Positions 1 through 6,949 of a stretch of DNA of 64,000 nt are shown piece after piece. This stretch comes from Oligoflexia bacterium. GTDB taxonomy: Bacteria > Bdellovibrionota > UBA1018. Location: NCBI GenBank assembly GCA_903895855.1, contig CAITVN010000015.1, positions 62,001-126,000 on the forward strand. Direction: 5' to 3'. Numbering within the stretch: position 1 is the first letter of the stretch; the number at the start of each line of letters is the position of its first letter. The notes below the pieces were generated by a model. It was given only the letters and a program-made list of their open reading frames with translations. It was not told where the DNA came from and did no database searches. The position numbers and the translations under genes are program-made.

Positions 1-1
1 C

Positions 2-1234
2 ACTAGTGTCGCAGATTTGGCTGCCTTAATCGCTGCCAAAAAAGAAGGCGATCGCATTAAGATTCGAGTGATGCGTAACGATGCGAAGCAGTCTTTGAAT
101 GTTAAGCTTTCGCTCAAGGTGAGTCCAGATAAGCTAAAACAGAAAATGACCGCTAAAGTCGTGGCAGCCAATATGGATGCCGACGCCTGGATCGGTATCG
201 ATGTTCAGTCTCTCGATGCCGTGATGATTAAGCAGTTAAAACTTCCCGATTCGCGGGGCGTAATTGTGTCGCATGTATTTCCGGGGGGGCCAGCGGCCCA
301 GAGTGGCCTAGTCAGAGGCGATATCATTCGCAGCGTAGATAAAACGCCTGTTAATGATCGTATTGGATTATCTGAAGCGTTATTGAATAAAAAACCGGGT
401 GACACACTAAAACTTGATGTCTTGAGAAATGGTTTTGCACAAGATGTGATTCTCACTGCTTCAACTATGCCAGTCGCCGCGGCTGGTGAACCTCCGGTCT
501 TACCCGGAGCCGATGTTGAAGTCGAAGCGAGTTGGTTGGGGTTGACGGTGGTGCCGTTAGATCCACTAGAGGCCAAAGAACTCGGGTTGCCTTCGGGAAC
601 TAAAGGCATCGCGGTAGATGGCATTTCGATTGGTCCAGCATTTGACGCCGGATTTCAGGCGGGTGATGTGATTGTCGCGGTCAATGGCATGCCTACGACA
701 ACCTTAAGACAATTTTCAGAAGCAACAGAAGGAGCACGCGGCGCCATGGTCGATGTTTGGCGAGCAGGCCGACATCGATTTGTGACTATTGCAGCGCCGG
801 GTCTTGATCGTCAGGGAAATCAACTTCCGAATTCTGCGGCCGCGTCGCAAATCGCGCAGTTGCTTCCGGTTGATGAGGGCATGAGGTACATCGCGGTAGC
901 GGCGATGGGACAGGGGTCTTCTGCTCAGGTCTCTCCGATATTCTCGAAGAGTCCGTACTATAATGTTGTCGACTTAAAGAAAAATACGATTGTTGCGATT
1001 TCAAATACCAAGGCAGACGCGACCGGTATTGTGGCTGCGAAGTGGTTACTAAAGAACCACATCGATGCGGTGATTGTAGGGCGAGTGGGGCCACGTGCGT
1101 TTGACGCATTGACGGGCGCAAAAGTTGCGGTTTATGCCGGCACTTTTGGGCCGATGGCTGATGTGGTGCAGGCTTTTCGTGAAGGAAAATTGAAGCCAAG
1201 TGTCGCGGTATTGGGTTCAACTGATAAGAGGTGA
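2..1234 (+). CDS. PDZ-repeat protein with C-terminal NifX-like domain (5' partial; magnetosome-associated candidate)
   Basis: The frame is open to the window edge, so the N-terminus is missing. The visible part starts inside a PDZ domain (IAAKKEGDRIKIRVMR), followed by two more PDZ-like domains at about residues 55-140 and 170-260 (GVIVSHVFPGGPAAQSGL; GPAFDAGFQAGDVIVAVNG). The last 115 residues (IAVAAMGQGSSAQVSP, HIDAVIVGRVGPRAF, VYAGTFGPMADVVQAF) match the dinitrogenase FeMo-cofactor/NifX-NifB C-terminal fold. PDZ domains bind peptides or membrane-protein tails; the NifX-like fold can bind metal clusters. The gene sits 3 nt before a MamE-like protease, so a role in magnetosome protein sorting or iron handling is inferred. 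No catalytic protease domain is visible; it could lie upstream. Confidence 0.8.
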   Translation, partial: TSVADLAALIAAKKEGDRIKIRVMRNDAKQSLNVKLSLKVSPDKLKQKMTAKVVAANMDADAWIGIDVQSLDAVMIKQLKLPDSRGVIVSHVFPGGPAAQSGLVRGDIIRSVDKTPVNDRIGLSEALLNKKPGDTLKLDVLRNGFAQDVILTASTMPVAAAGEPPVLPGADVEVEASWLGLTVVPLDPLEAKELGLPSGTKGIAVDGISIGPAFDAGFQAGDVIVAVNGMPTTTLRQFSEATEGARGAMVDVWRAGRHRFVTIAAPGLDRQGNQLPNSAAASQIAQLLPVDEGMRYIAVAAMGQGSSAQVSPIFSKSPYYNVVDLKKNTIVAISNTKADATGIVAAKWLLKNHIDAVIVGRVGPRAFDALTGAKVAVYAGTFGPMADVVQAFREGKLKPSVAVLGSTDKR

Positions 1235-1237
1235 TTT

Positions 1238-1969
1238 TTGATTTATAGGCTGATCACAGCAACTTTTTTTGCTCTTGTTTTGACTCTGCCCGGCCTTGCC
1301 GTGGCGGGACCGAGAACGCTTGGCATTAAGACAAAAGAAACCGTAGCGGCTGTGCGGCCAGCGACCGTGAATATCAGAGCGTTGAGGGGCAGCGGCGGTT
1401 CTTTCTATCAAAGCATCGGGTCTGGGGTTTTGATTTCAGAAGACGGATACATCTTGACCAATGATCATGTGATTGGCGATTCGCAAAGCATTGAGGTTAC
1501 TGTTTGGAAAGTCAAAGATAAGAAATATATCGGGCGCATTGTGCATACTGATAAGAAGCTCGATTTGGCGCTGATTCGTATCAAACCTCGCAACGGTGAG
1601 GTCTTTGCGGCGATTAAGGCAACCGCTGTTTTAAGTGAGCAGATGAAAGTGCGAACCGGAGATCGTGTGATCGCGATCGGTAATCCGTTTGGCCTTTCTC
1701 ATTCGGTTACCAGTGGCATTGTGGGAGGTACCGGAAGGTCTTTATCGGTTGGGGCCGTGAATTACGAAGGCTTGATTCAGACTGATGCTCCGATCAATCA
1801 GGGAAACAGTGGGGGCCCTCTAGTTAATTTACATGGGGTCGTTGTTGGGATTAATACCGCCATTTTAGCTGGAGACGCTGGCAGTGGCGCATTCTCTGGC
1901 CAGGGATTTGCGATTCCCATGGATGTGGCAATGAGCTTTGCGGCTGAGGTGATGCGTGTTGGGATTTGA
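1238..1969 (+). CDS. HtrA/MamE-type trypsin-like serine protease, secreted, no PDZ
   Basis: A 243-residue protein with a signal peptide (residues 1-24, ending LAVAGP) and one trypsin-like HtrA domain. The catalytic triad is complete: His77 in TNDHVIG, Asp109 in KLDLALIRI, Ser191 in QGNSGGPLV. It carries no PDZ domain; those are on the preceding gene, as if a MamE-like protein were split. Start is TTG with AGAGGTG just upstream. It overlaps the next gene by 14 nt, so they are co-transcribed. In Magnetospirillum the protease MamE processes magnetosome proteins and promotes crystal maturation; equivalence here is inferred from context. A general periplasmic DegP-like role is the alternative. Confidence 0.85.
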   Translation: MIYRLITATFFALVLTLPGLAVAGPRTLGIKTKETVAAVRPATVNIRALRGSGGSFYQSIGSGVLISEDGYILTNDHVIGDSQSIEVTVWKVKDKKYIGRIVHTDKKLDLALIRIKPRNGEVFAAIKATAVLSEQMKVRTGDRVIAIGNPFGLSHSVTSGIVGGTGRSLSVGAVNYEGLIQTDAPINQGNSGGPLVNLHGVVVGINTAILAGDAGSGAFSGQGFAIPMDVAMSFAAEVMRVGI

Positions 1970-2978
1970 AAAATTAAAAGACTTTCGCTTAACCAAGGAA
2001 AACGTTGCGCAATCAGCGACGTGGATGTTCTTGCTAAAATTTTTGGTAGTCGCGTTTGTCGCAGGTTTTTTACTTCGTACGGCTTGGCCTACTAAGCGCC
2101 CCTCGCGACTGCATCAGCCGGTAATCGTGGGCGAAGGTGAACAACAATTGCCAATGGGCGAGCAGCAATTTGAACCTCAGCTTGAACAAGGTGGGATGAA
2201 TCCTCAAATTGAACCGCGCATCGAACCCCGGGTTGAAGGCAGGGGTATTGCCCTTCAGTTGCAGCAGCCAGGTGACGGTGGTGCGATTGACGAAAGTGTT
2301 CACTCGATTGTGAGTCAGGTTCGCCCTGCTGTGATTAAAATTGTCGTCATGTCGACCCCGGGGGCCGGACAACAGACCGGTATAGACCCGAACACTCGTG
2401 CGAATAGTCAACAGACTGGTATCAAGATGGGTGACCCGTTTACCCTCGATTCAAAAACGGCTGTAGGTTCTGGCGTAATCATTGATGCAAAAGGACTATT
2501 CTTAACCACTAAGCATGTGGTGGGCGATAATAATAATTTGCAGGTGGTACTTTACCGCGCGGGCCAAACCAGATACACGGCTCGCATTATCGCACGAGAT
2601 CCGGATTCGCCGTTAGTGATTGGAAAAATCCGCGGTACTGCCGAGCAGTTTCCTTTCGCAAGAATGGGCAATTCAGATCGACTTCGCACGGGCGATGTGG
2701 TGGTCGCAGTGGGTAATCCGTTTTCGCTTTCAGGTACCGTGACCTCGGGAATCGTGAGTGGAAAAAAAGATGTGACCGTTGGCGGTATGCTCATTCAAGG
2801 TGCGATTCAAACCGATGCGACCATTAATGATGGCAATTCGGGTGGACCGTTAGTGAATGTCGATGGTGAGGTCGTGGGAATTACTTTCGCTTCGTATGTG
2901 CAAGGCGGAAATTTTACCGGAATTGGTTTTGCCGTTCCTATTAATTTTGCTCGAGAAGCCTGGGGAACTGGTCAGTAA
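1956..2978 (+). CDS. Membrane-anchored degenerate trypsin-like protease, MamO-like
   Basis: 340 residues: one transmembrane helix (about 23-42), a Gln/Glu/Pro-rich stalk (50-100), then a trypsin-like domain (115-335). His187 (TTKHVVG) and Ser295 (DGNSGGPLV) are kept, but the catalytic Asp position is Pro219 (DPDSPLVIGKI instead of DLALIRI in the preceding gene), so proteolysis is probably lost or changed. MamO of Magnetospirillum is a known pseudoprotease needed for magnetite nucleation; the same domain and a similar loss of triad residues support a MamO-like role by inference. Start is GTG at 1956 or TTG at 1959, overlapping the upstream gene. Confidence 0.82.
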   Translation: MLGFEKLKDFRLTKENVAQSATWMFLLKFLVVAFVAGFLLRTAWPTKRPSRLHQPVIVGEGEQQLPMGEQQFEPQLEQGGMNPQIEPRIEPRVEGRGIALQLQQPGDGGAIDESVHSIVSQVRPAVIKIVVMSTPGAGQQTGIDPNTRANSQQTGIKMGDPFTLDSKTAVGSGVIIDAKGLFLTTKHVVGDNNNLQVVLYRAGQTRYTARIIARDPDSPLVIGKIRGTAEQFPFARMGNSDRLRTGDVVVAVGNPFSLSGTVTSGIVSGKKDVTVGGMLIQGAIQTDATINDGNSGGPLVNVDGEVVGITFASYVQGGNFTGIGFAVPINFAREAWGTGQ

Positions 2979-3001
2979 AGTCAGTAAAGAAGGATGTTTG
3001 T

Positions 3002-3397
3002 GTGATGAAAGAAGAATTAAAATCGTCAAAAACCTTGTCGATGAATGGCAAAACCGGATTGTGGATAGTGGTAGTTTTTGTAGTCACCGTTTTGTCGACC
3101 GCTCTTTATGTTTCGGTCAATGGCTATGATAAATGGAAGGGCGATATGAAAGATGCCGTGGTTTACCTGCAAGCCGCAGGCGGAACCCCAGCCGCCGCCC
3201 CCCAAGCAAATACAGTAGACCGAACTCTTTTGATTATGCAACCCGTTCAGGTCGCGAGAAAAAATGTGGTCGCAAAACAGGCGGGGCAGTATGTGTGCCC
3301 TATGTGTGGTTCGACGGGGTTGCCTGATTATGCGGTGAATGGCGATCCGGTTTGTCAAATCTGTCGGCACAAGATGGATGTCACTTATGTCAAATAG
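3002..3397 (+). CDS. Single-pass membrane protein with paired CxxC motifs
   Basis: 131 residues with a membrane helix near residues 20-42 and a C-terminal tail holding two CxxC motifs (CPMCGSTG and CQICRHK) about 20 residues apart, a zinc-ribbon or rubredoxin-like arrangement. Neither motif is CxxCH, so this is not a magnetochrome haem domain. GTG 3002 or ATG 3005 may start it; GAAGGA lies at 2988-2993. It overlaps the next gene by 11 nt. Function unknown; location in the cluster suggests metal binding or redox work at the magnetosome membrane. I do not recognise a named family. Confidence 0.75.
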   Translation: MMKEELKSSKTLSMNGKTGLWIVVVFVVTVLSTALYVSVNGYDKWKGDMKDAVVYLQAAGGTPAAAPQANTVDRTLLIMQPVQVARKNVVAKQAGQYVCPMCGSTGLPDYAVNGDPVCQICRHKMDVTYVK

Positions 3398-3803
3398 TTC
3401 AGACAGCTCGGGTTCTGATAGCACTAAAATCTGGGGAATTTTGGCCCTAATCGGCTTAGTTGTAGTGCTGGCGGTGAGTTTTGTGTTGTCAGGAAGCAAA
3501 AGAACGATGAACGCCGACGATGTGCGCAAGGGCGATCATCCGCGAGGTGATAAAGTTGCTTTTTTACCCAGCAATACCAATGTCGAGCGGTTGCCCGCCG
3601 GCAGCGTGGTTTGTGCGAAAGACCATACTCATGGCTATCCAGTGTGTGGAACTTGTAAGAAGGTGATGAACTCTTTAGCAAACGGCCTGTTTATTTGCCC
3701 TGAGTGCGGGCGGGTGGGGTTGCCAATTTGTCCGGTATGTGGCGATTTGATGCAACCGGTAGAGGTTCAGACAACAGGGAGTGCAGGGGGTATGGCAAAA
3801 TGA
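3387..3803 (+). CDS. Membrane-anchored cysteine-rich protein, double zinc-ribbon-like
   Basis: I chose the ATG at 3387 (MSNSSDSSG), which overlaps the upstream stop, over in-frame codons further up. The protein has 138 residues: a membrane helix (about residues 16-35) and a soluble tail with six or seven cysteines in CGTC, CPEC and CPVC motifs plus a CAKDHTH segment. It resembles the preceding protein (helix plus CxxC ribbons) and the two may be paralogous or form a complex. Its stop overlaps the next start (ATGA). Function unknown; metal binding is inferred from the cysteines. Confidence 0.75.
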   Translation: MSNSSDSSGSDSTKIWGILALIGLVVVLAVSFVLSGSKRTMNADDVRKGDHPRGDKVAFLPSNTNVERLPAGSVVCAKDHTHGYPVCGTCKKVMNSLANGLFICPECGRVGLPICPVCGDLMQPVEVQTTGSAGGMAK

Positions 3804-4072
3804 TAACAAAAGTACTTTATATTATCGGAGTTTTTCTTCTCATCTTGTTCGTCGTTCAAAATTCTTCGCATGTGCCGGTTGTTTTCTTGACTGGCAAAGC
3901 CCATTTCAGGAGCATTTTTCTTATTTTTGGTTGTTTTGGAGCAGGATTCTTGACGGGTTATTATTTTATTTTCAAAAGAGAAGAGGTCTATTTTGAGAGA
4001 ATTCGCCACCTCAAAAAACTCTTAGAAAAAGAAAGACGAAAGACCCAGAAGCGACTAGAGAATGAATCTTGA
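3800..4072 (+). CDS. Small two-helix membrane protein, LapA/MamL-like
   Basis: 90 residues starting at MITKVLYIIG, with ATGA overlap to the gene before and 11-nt overlap with the gene after. Two membrane helices (about 3-20 and 40-60) are separated by VQNSSHVPVVFL, a hallmark of LapA/DUF1049 proteins, and followed by a highly basic tail (KKLLEKERRKTQKR). MamL of magnetotactic bacteria has the same size and layout: two helices and a positively charged tail thought to help bend the magnetosome membrane. The MamL assignment is inference from topology and context; generic LapA is the alternative. Confidence 0.7.
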   Translation: MITKVLYIIGVFLLILFVVQNSSHVPVVFLTGKAHFRSIFLIFGCFGAGFLTGYYFIFKREEVYFERIRHLKKLLEKERRKTQKRLENES

Positions 4073-4727
4073 AGATCAGGACTCTACTTTTTTTGACAAG
4101 CTAAATGAAAAGTTAGCGGCTAGCGTGCGTGGTATTTACGCTGGAATTTCTCACGACGAGATCATTTCAGAAAATCTTGCTCTTTCTTCGGCTAATCCCG
4201 ATTGGAGCCAGCGACAAAAAGCCAAGAGTGTGGTGAGTACCTGTGTGAAAGTTTGTGGCGGGGTCGGATTTACGGCGGCCTCGGCCTCTATGCTTCCGGG
4301 AATAGGTATTGGCGTGGCCTATGGCAGTATCATTCCCGAAGAATTGTACGTGCTTCGCTGTCTGTTTGTGATGGTGCTTCGCATCGGAAATATTTATGGC
4401 CATGCTCCCAGCTCGGTGGGGTTCGAGGGCGTGCTTGCGCTGGTGGGGCGCAATGAGCTGGCGAGTCCGAACCTTAAGAAGACGTTATTCAGAAAGACAG
4501 CGACTAAGGCCGGAGATCGTTTGGTTTCGAAAATGGTGACTGAGAGATTGATTTTGGGAGTCGAAGAAAATTTGATTAGAAGGTCAGTTTTTTCGACCAC
4601 GCTGTTTCGTGGTTTTATTAAGCGATTGCCGATTTTGGGCGTTGCCGTGGGTAGTGGCATGAACATGTATTCAGCCCAATCGGTTGGTAGACGGTCGATT
4701 ACTTATTTTTCGAGGGAGACCAGATGA
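4062..4727 (+). CDS. EcsC-like hydrophobic protein of the magnetosome-type cluster
   Basis: 221 residues. The centre (about 60-115) is glycine-rich and hydrophobic (GGVGFTAASASMLPGIGIG, then LRCLFVMVLRIGNIYG), as in EcsC-family proteins, which carry an LPG-type helix followed by an IAxxYG segment. A second hydrophobic stretch lies near 185-205 (LPILGVAVGSGMNMYSA). It overlaps both neighbours and is clearly part of the operon. The EcsC link is tentative and gives no biochemical function; membrane association is likely. Confidence 0.68.
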   Translation: MNLEDQDSTFFDKLNEKLAASVRGIYAGISHDEIISENLALSSANPDWSQRQKAKSVVSTCVKVCGGVGFTAASASMLPGIGIGVAYGSIIPEELYVLRCLFVMVLRIGNIYGHAPSSVGFEGVLALVGRNELASPNLKKTLFRKTATKAGDRLVSKMVTERLILGVEENLIRRSVFSTTLFRGFIKRLPILGVAVGSGMNMYSAQSVGRRSITYFSRETR

Positions 4728-5596
4728 AAGATCAAAAAAATTGCGCAGACTGTGCAATCAAAGCGGCTTGGGTTGGGGTCGGAATCAGTTTAGTCTTGGC
4801 GTTGATGAAGTACTACATTGGTTGGGTCGGAGGATCTGCCGGGGTGATGGCAGCGGCGATTCATTCTACGGTGTGTCTCATTTCATCTGCTTCGATTCTG
4901 TTTACGCAATCGTTTGCGGGTCGACGGCCTGATGCACGGTATGCTTATGGATACGGAAAAATTGAGTTTGTGGCTTCTGCTGTTGTCAATACCTCGGTTT
5001 TAGTCATTATGACTTTTTTCATGATCTCGAACGTTCGCGCACTTTTGCAAGAGTTGCATCACGTGCCGCACGTCACTTCGGCAATAGTCGCGGCCACGTC
5101 GATCATCGCTAACGAATTTTTGTTTCGGTATTTTAGGTGTGTTGGCAGTGAAATGAATAGCCCTAGCATCACTTCTGCGGCTTGGGCAGTTCGTTCAGAC
5201 GCCTTAACATCGCTGGTAGTATTGCTCGCTATTATCGGAACCAGTCTCGGAATTCAGCACCTTGACCCGGTGGTCGCTATCTGTATTACGTTGATTCTAT
5301 TTAAAATCGTTGGCGAGAATCTCATCAAGGCAGTTCGTGGCTTGATGGATTACGCTTCAGATGATGATTTGCCAGCACGAGTCACAAAATTACTAGAAGG
5401 CATATCCGAGATTGTAGCGATACCTACTCTGCGAACCCGTTCGATGGGGCAACACTTTAAGGTTGACCTTGAACTTCAAGTTTCGGCAGACTTGACGGTC
5501 GAAGACACTGGCCGTTTAGAAGAACGGGTCAGCCGTTTGATTCGCAGTAAAGAAAGTCGAATTGGCGATATTACAGTAGGGTTTGTGGCTGTTTAA
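4724..5596 (+). CDS. mamB: MamB-type cation diffusion facilitator with altered metal site
   Basis: 290 residues, CDF fold: an N-terminal NCADC motif (residues 6-10), six membrane helices and a cytoplasmic C-terminal domain (about 205-290). Landmarks shared with MamB as I recall it are NCxDC, RYAYGYGKI, NEFLFRYFRCVG, NSPSITSAAW and RSDA. MamB initiates magnetosome vesicle formation and is proposed to move iron. At the transport site His47 and Asp159 are kept, but the aspartates normally found four residues after the His and four before the last Asp are Cys51 and Ala155. Transport may be reduced or the metal changed. ATGA overlap with the gene upstream. Confidence 0.85.
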   Translation: MKDQKNCADCAIKAAWVGVGISLVLALMKYYIGWVGGSAGVMAAAIHSTVCLISSASILFTQSFAGRRPDARYAYGYGKIEFVASAVVNTSVLVIMTFFMISNVRALLQELHHVPHVTSAIVAATSIIANEFLFRYFRCVGSEMNSPSITSAAWAVRSDALTSLVVLLAIIGTSLGIQHLDPVVAICITLILFKIVGENLIKAVRGLMDYASDDDLPARVTKLLEGISEIVAIPTLRTRSMGQHFKVDLELQVSADLTVEDTGRLEERVSRLIRSKESRIGDITVGFVAV

Positions 5597-5693
5597 TTTG
5601 TAGCGGTATGATTTGAGATTGTCACTGACCGTGGTTTGAGATTTAATGGCAGCAAATTGAGATTTAGGTAACCGCGCAAAGGGAGAGAAAGAC

Positions 5694-6023
5694 ATGAGTG
5701 CAACAGGCAGTTTTCAGACCGAAGGATTTGAAATCAAAGCGGGTAGTGCGAAAGCGACTGAAGAAGTTAATCTCGAAAAAGGTCTTGAGACCGAAGAAAT
5801 GATCTTGCTCAGTGCGAAGACGGCGGCTGGAATCGGAATTGGCCTGGTTGTAGTCACTCTTGGTGCTACCGGAATTGGGGCCGTGATTGATGCGGTGATT
5901 ATTCCTACAGTGCTTGCGAAAATGGCCGGAGCCGTTGCTGGCGGTGGTCTTGGGTTGTCGATGGGTATTACCGATAATCGTAAAGAGAAATTGCGCCGAA
6001 AGCGTTCAGTTCATTTCGTCTGA
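5694..6023 (+). CDS. Small glycine/alanine-rich membrane protein, possible magnetosome membrane protein
   Basis: 109 residues with a GGGAGAG ribosome site before ATG 5694. The first 40 residues are acidic; residues 42-95 are hydrophobic and rich in Gly and Ala (TAAGIGIGLVVVTLGATGIG, then MAGAVAGGGLGLSMG), ending in a basic tail (RKEKLRRKR). Two short membrane helices in this style occur in MamC/MamD-like crystal-shape proteins, but I see no diagnostic match. It is 97 nt after mamB on the same strand and may be the last gene of the cluster. Confidence 0.62.
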   Translation: MSATGSFQTEGFEIKAGSAKATEEVNLEKGLETEEMILLSAKTAAGIGIGLVVVTLGATGIGAVIDAVIIPTVLAKMAGAVAGGGLGLSMGITDNRKEKLRRKRSVHFV

Positions 6024-6168
6024 TTGTCTAATTGTCTAATTGTTTGCACTCATACTGTCCTGGGCACTGTCTGGATTTTATTAGCGCCGAACTGTCGATT
6101 TTAAGTTAACAATAACAAGATGTTAATGTTTGAGCGGGTAGATCCAATGGCTTGAAGTAGTACCCCGG

Positions 6169-6197
6169 TTGAAATGTAGATCATACTGTGATAGTAT
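6169..6197 (+). promoter_or_regulatory. Promoter and operator of the AbrB/Doc toxin-antitoxin operon
   Basis: TTGAAA (6169-6174), 17-nt spacer, TAGTAT (6192-6197). A short inverted repeat ATACT-gtgat-AGTAT (6183-6197) covers the -10 box, a fitting place for the antitoxin to bind and autoregulate. Confidence 0.6.
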
Positions 6198-6214
6198 TTA
6201 CCATGAGGTCTACT

Positions 6215-6454
6215 ATGATTAAGAAATTTACGGCTCTCGGCGGGAGCGTCGGTTTAATTTTCGATAAGCCGGTGTTAGAGCTTTTCCAGATTGGAAAAGA
6301 TACGCCTTGCGAAATCACTCCTGACGGCGATGGCTTCAAAATTCGTATCATTCGTGACGATCGCGAAAAGAAGATTCGAGAAGAGCTGATTAAGAATGCG
6401 ATGGAAGACGCCCACAAGCGTTTTGGAAAAATGTTTAAGAACCTCGCTAAATGA
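6215..6454 (+). CDS. AbrB/MazE-type antitoxin
   Basis: 79 residues from ATG 6215, chosen because GAGG at 6205-6208 is well placed; an ATG 12 nt earlier is less likely. The N-terminal half (IKKFTALGGSVGLIF, then FQIGKDTPCEITPDGDGFKI) is a swapped-hairpin AbrB DNA-binding domain; the C-terminal half is a charged helix that would wrap the toxin. It overlaps the Doc gene by 4 nt (ATGA). Antitoxins of this type bind their own promoter and neutralise the partner. Confidence 0.82.
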   Translation: MIKKFTALGGSVGLIFDKPVLELFQIGKDTPCEITPDGDGFKIRIIRDDREKKIREELIKNAMEDAHKRFGKMFKNLAK

Positions 6455-6837
6455 CCCCTCCGCAATTTCTCACCACTGAAGATGTTCTTAGGCTTCACCG
6501 CGATCAAATTGACACCTATGGTGGCAGTCATGGCGTGCGCGACTACGGCCTTTTAGATTCAGCGCTTGCACAACCCCCCGCGGGGGTTGGGAACGAATAC
6601 GTCCATAAAGATCTCTTTGAAATGGCTGCGGCTTACCTTTTTCATTTGGTTCAAAATCACCCATTTAATGACGGCAATAAGCGGATTGGGGCTTACGCGG
6701 CTATCGTTTTTTTATTCTTGAACGGCCTTAAAGTGGGCGACGTCGAAGGTGCGTTTGAAGCCCTTGTTCTTGCTACTGCCTGTGGTGAGAAAAAAAAGCC
6801 AGAGATCGCGGAATTTTTAAGAACGAACTGCACCTAG
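6451..6837 (+). CDS. doc: Doc-type Fic toxin
   Basis: 128 residues, normal length for Doc. The Fic core motif HPFNDGNKRIG (about residue 70) is complete, with the catalytic His and phosphate-binding Asn/Arg. Doc phosphorylates elongation factor Tu and stops translation; related Fic enzymes transfer AMP. The antitoxin gene overlaps it. The motif suggests an active toxin. An AAA/DUF4143 gene starts 112 nt downstream on the same strand. Confidence 0.9.
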   Translation: MTPPQFLTTEDVLRLHRDQIDTYGGSHGVRDYGLLDSALAQPPAGVGNEYVHKDLFEMAAAYLFHLVQNHPFNDGNKRIGAYAAIVFLFLNGLKVGDVEGAFEALVLATACGEKKKPEIAEFLRTNCT

Positions 6838-6895
6838 GTCTTGGGGCGAACGGAACCGAAAACCAGCTAGAATTCGCGAATGACTGCCTAGCCAC

Positions 6896-6938
6896 AACAT
6901 ACCTAAATTTAAAGGTCACTTTTAAATTTAGGTATGTT
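6896..6938. repeat. Perfect 18-bp inverted repeat before AAA/DUF4143 gene 1
   Basis: Arms 6896-6913 (AACATACCTAAATTTAAA) and 6921-6938 are exact reverse complements around a 7-nt loop. It ends 11 nt before the GTG start of the ATPase and touches a -10-like TATCTT (6938-6943). There is no T-run, so a terminator for doc is less likely than an operator or 5' mRNA hairpin. Confidence 0.8.
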
Positions 6939-6949
6939 ATCTTTGATGA

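Noticed and set aside
1238-2978. Plain DegP/DegQ housekeeping protease pair
   Set aside because: Loss of the catalytic Asp in one copy, the separate PDZ protein, and the adjoining MamB-type and MamL-like genes fit a magnetosome cluster better; not fully excluded.
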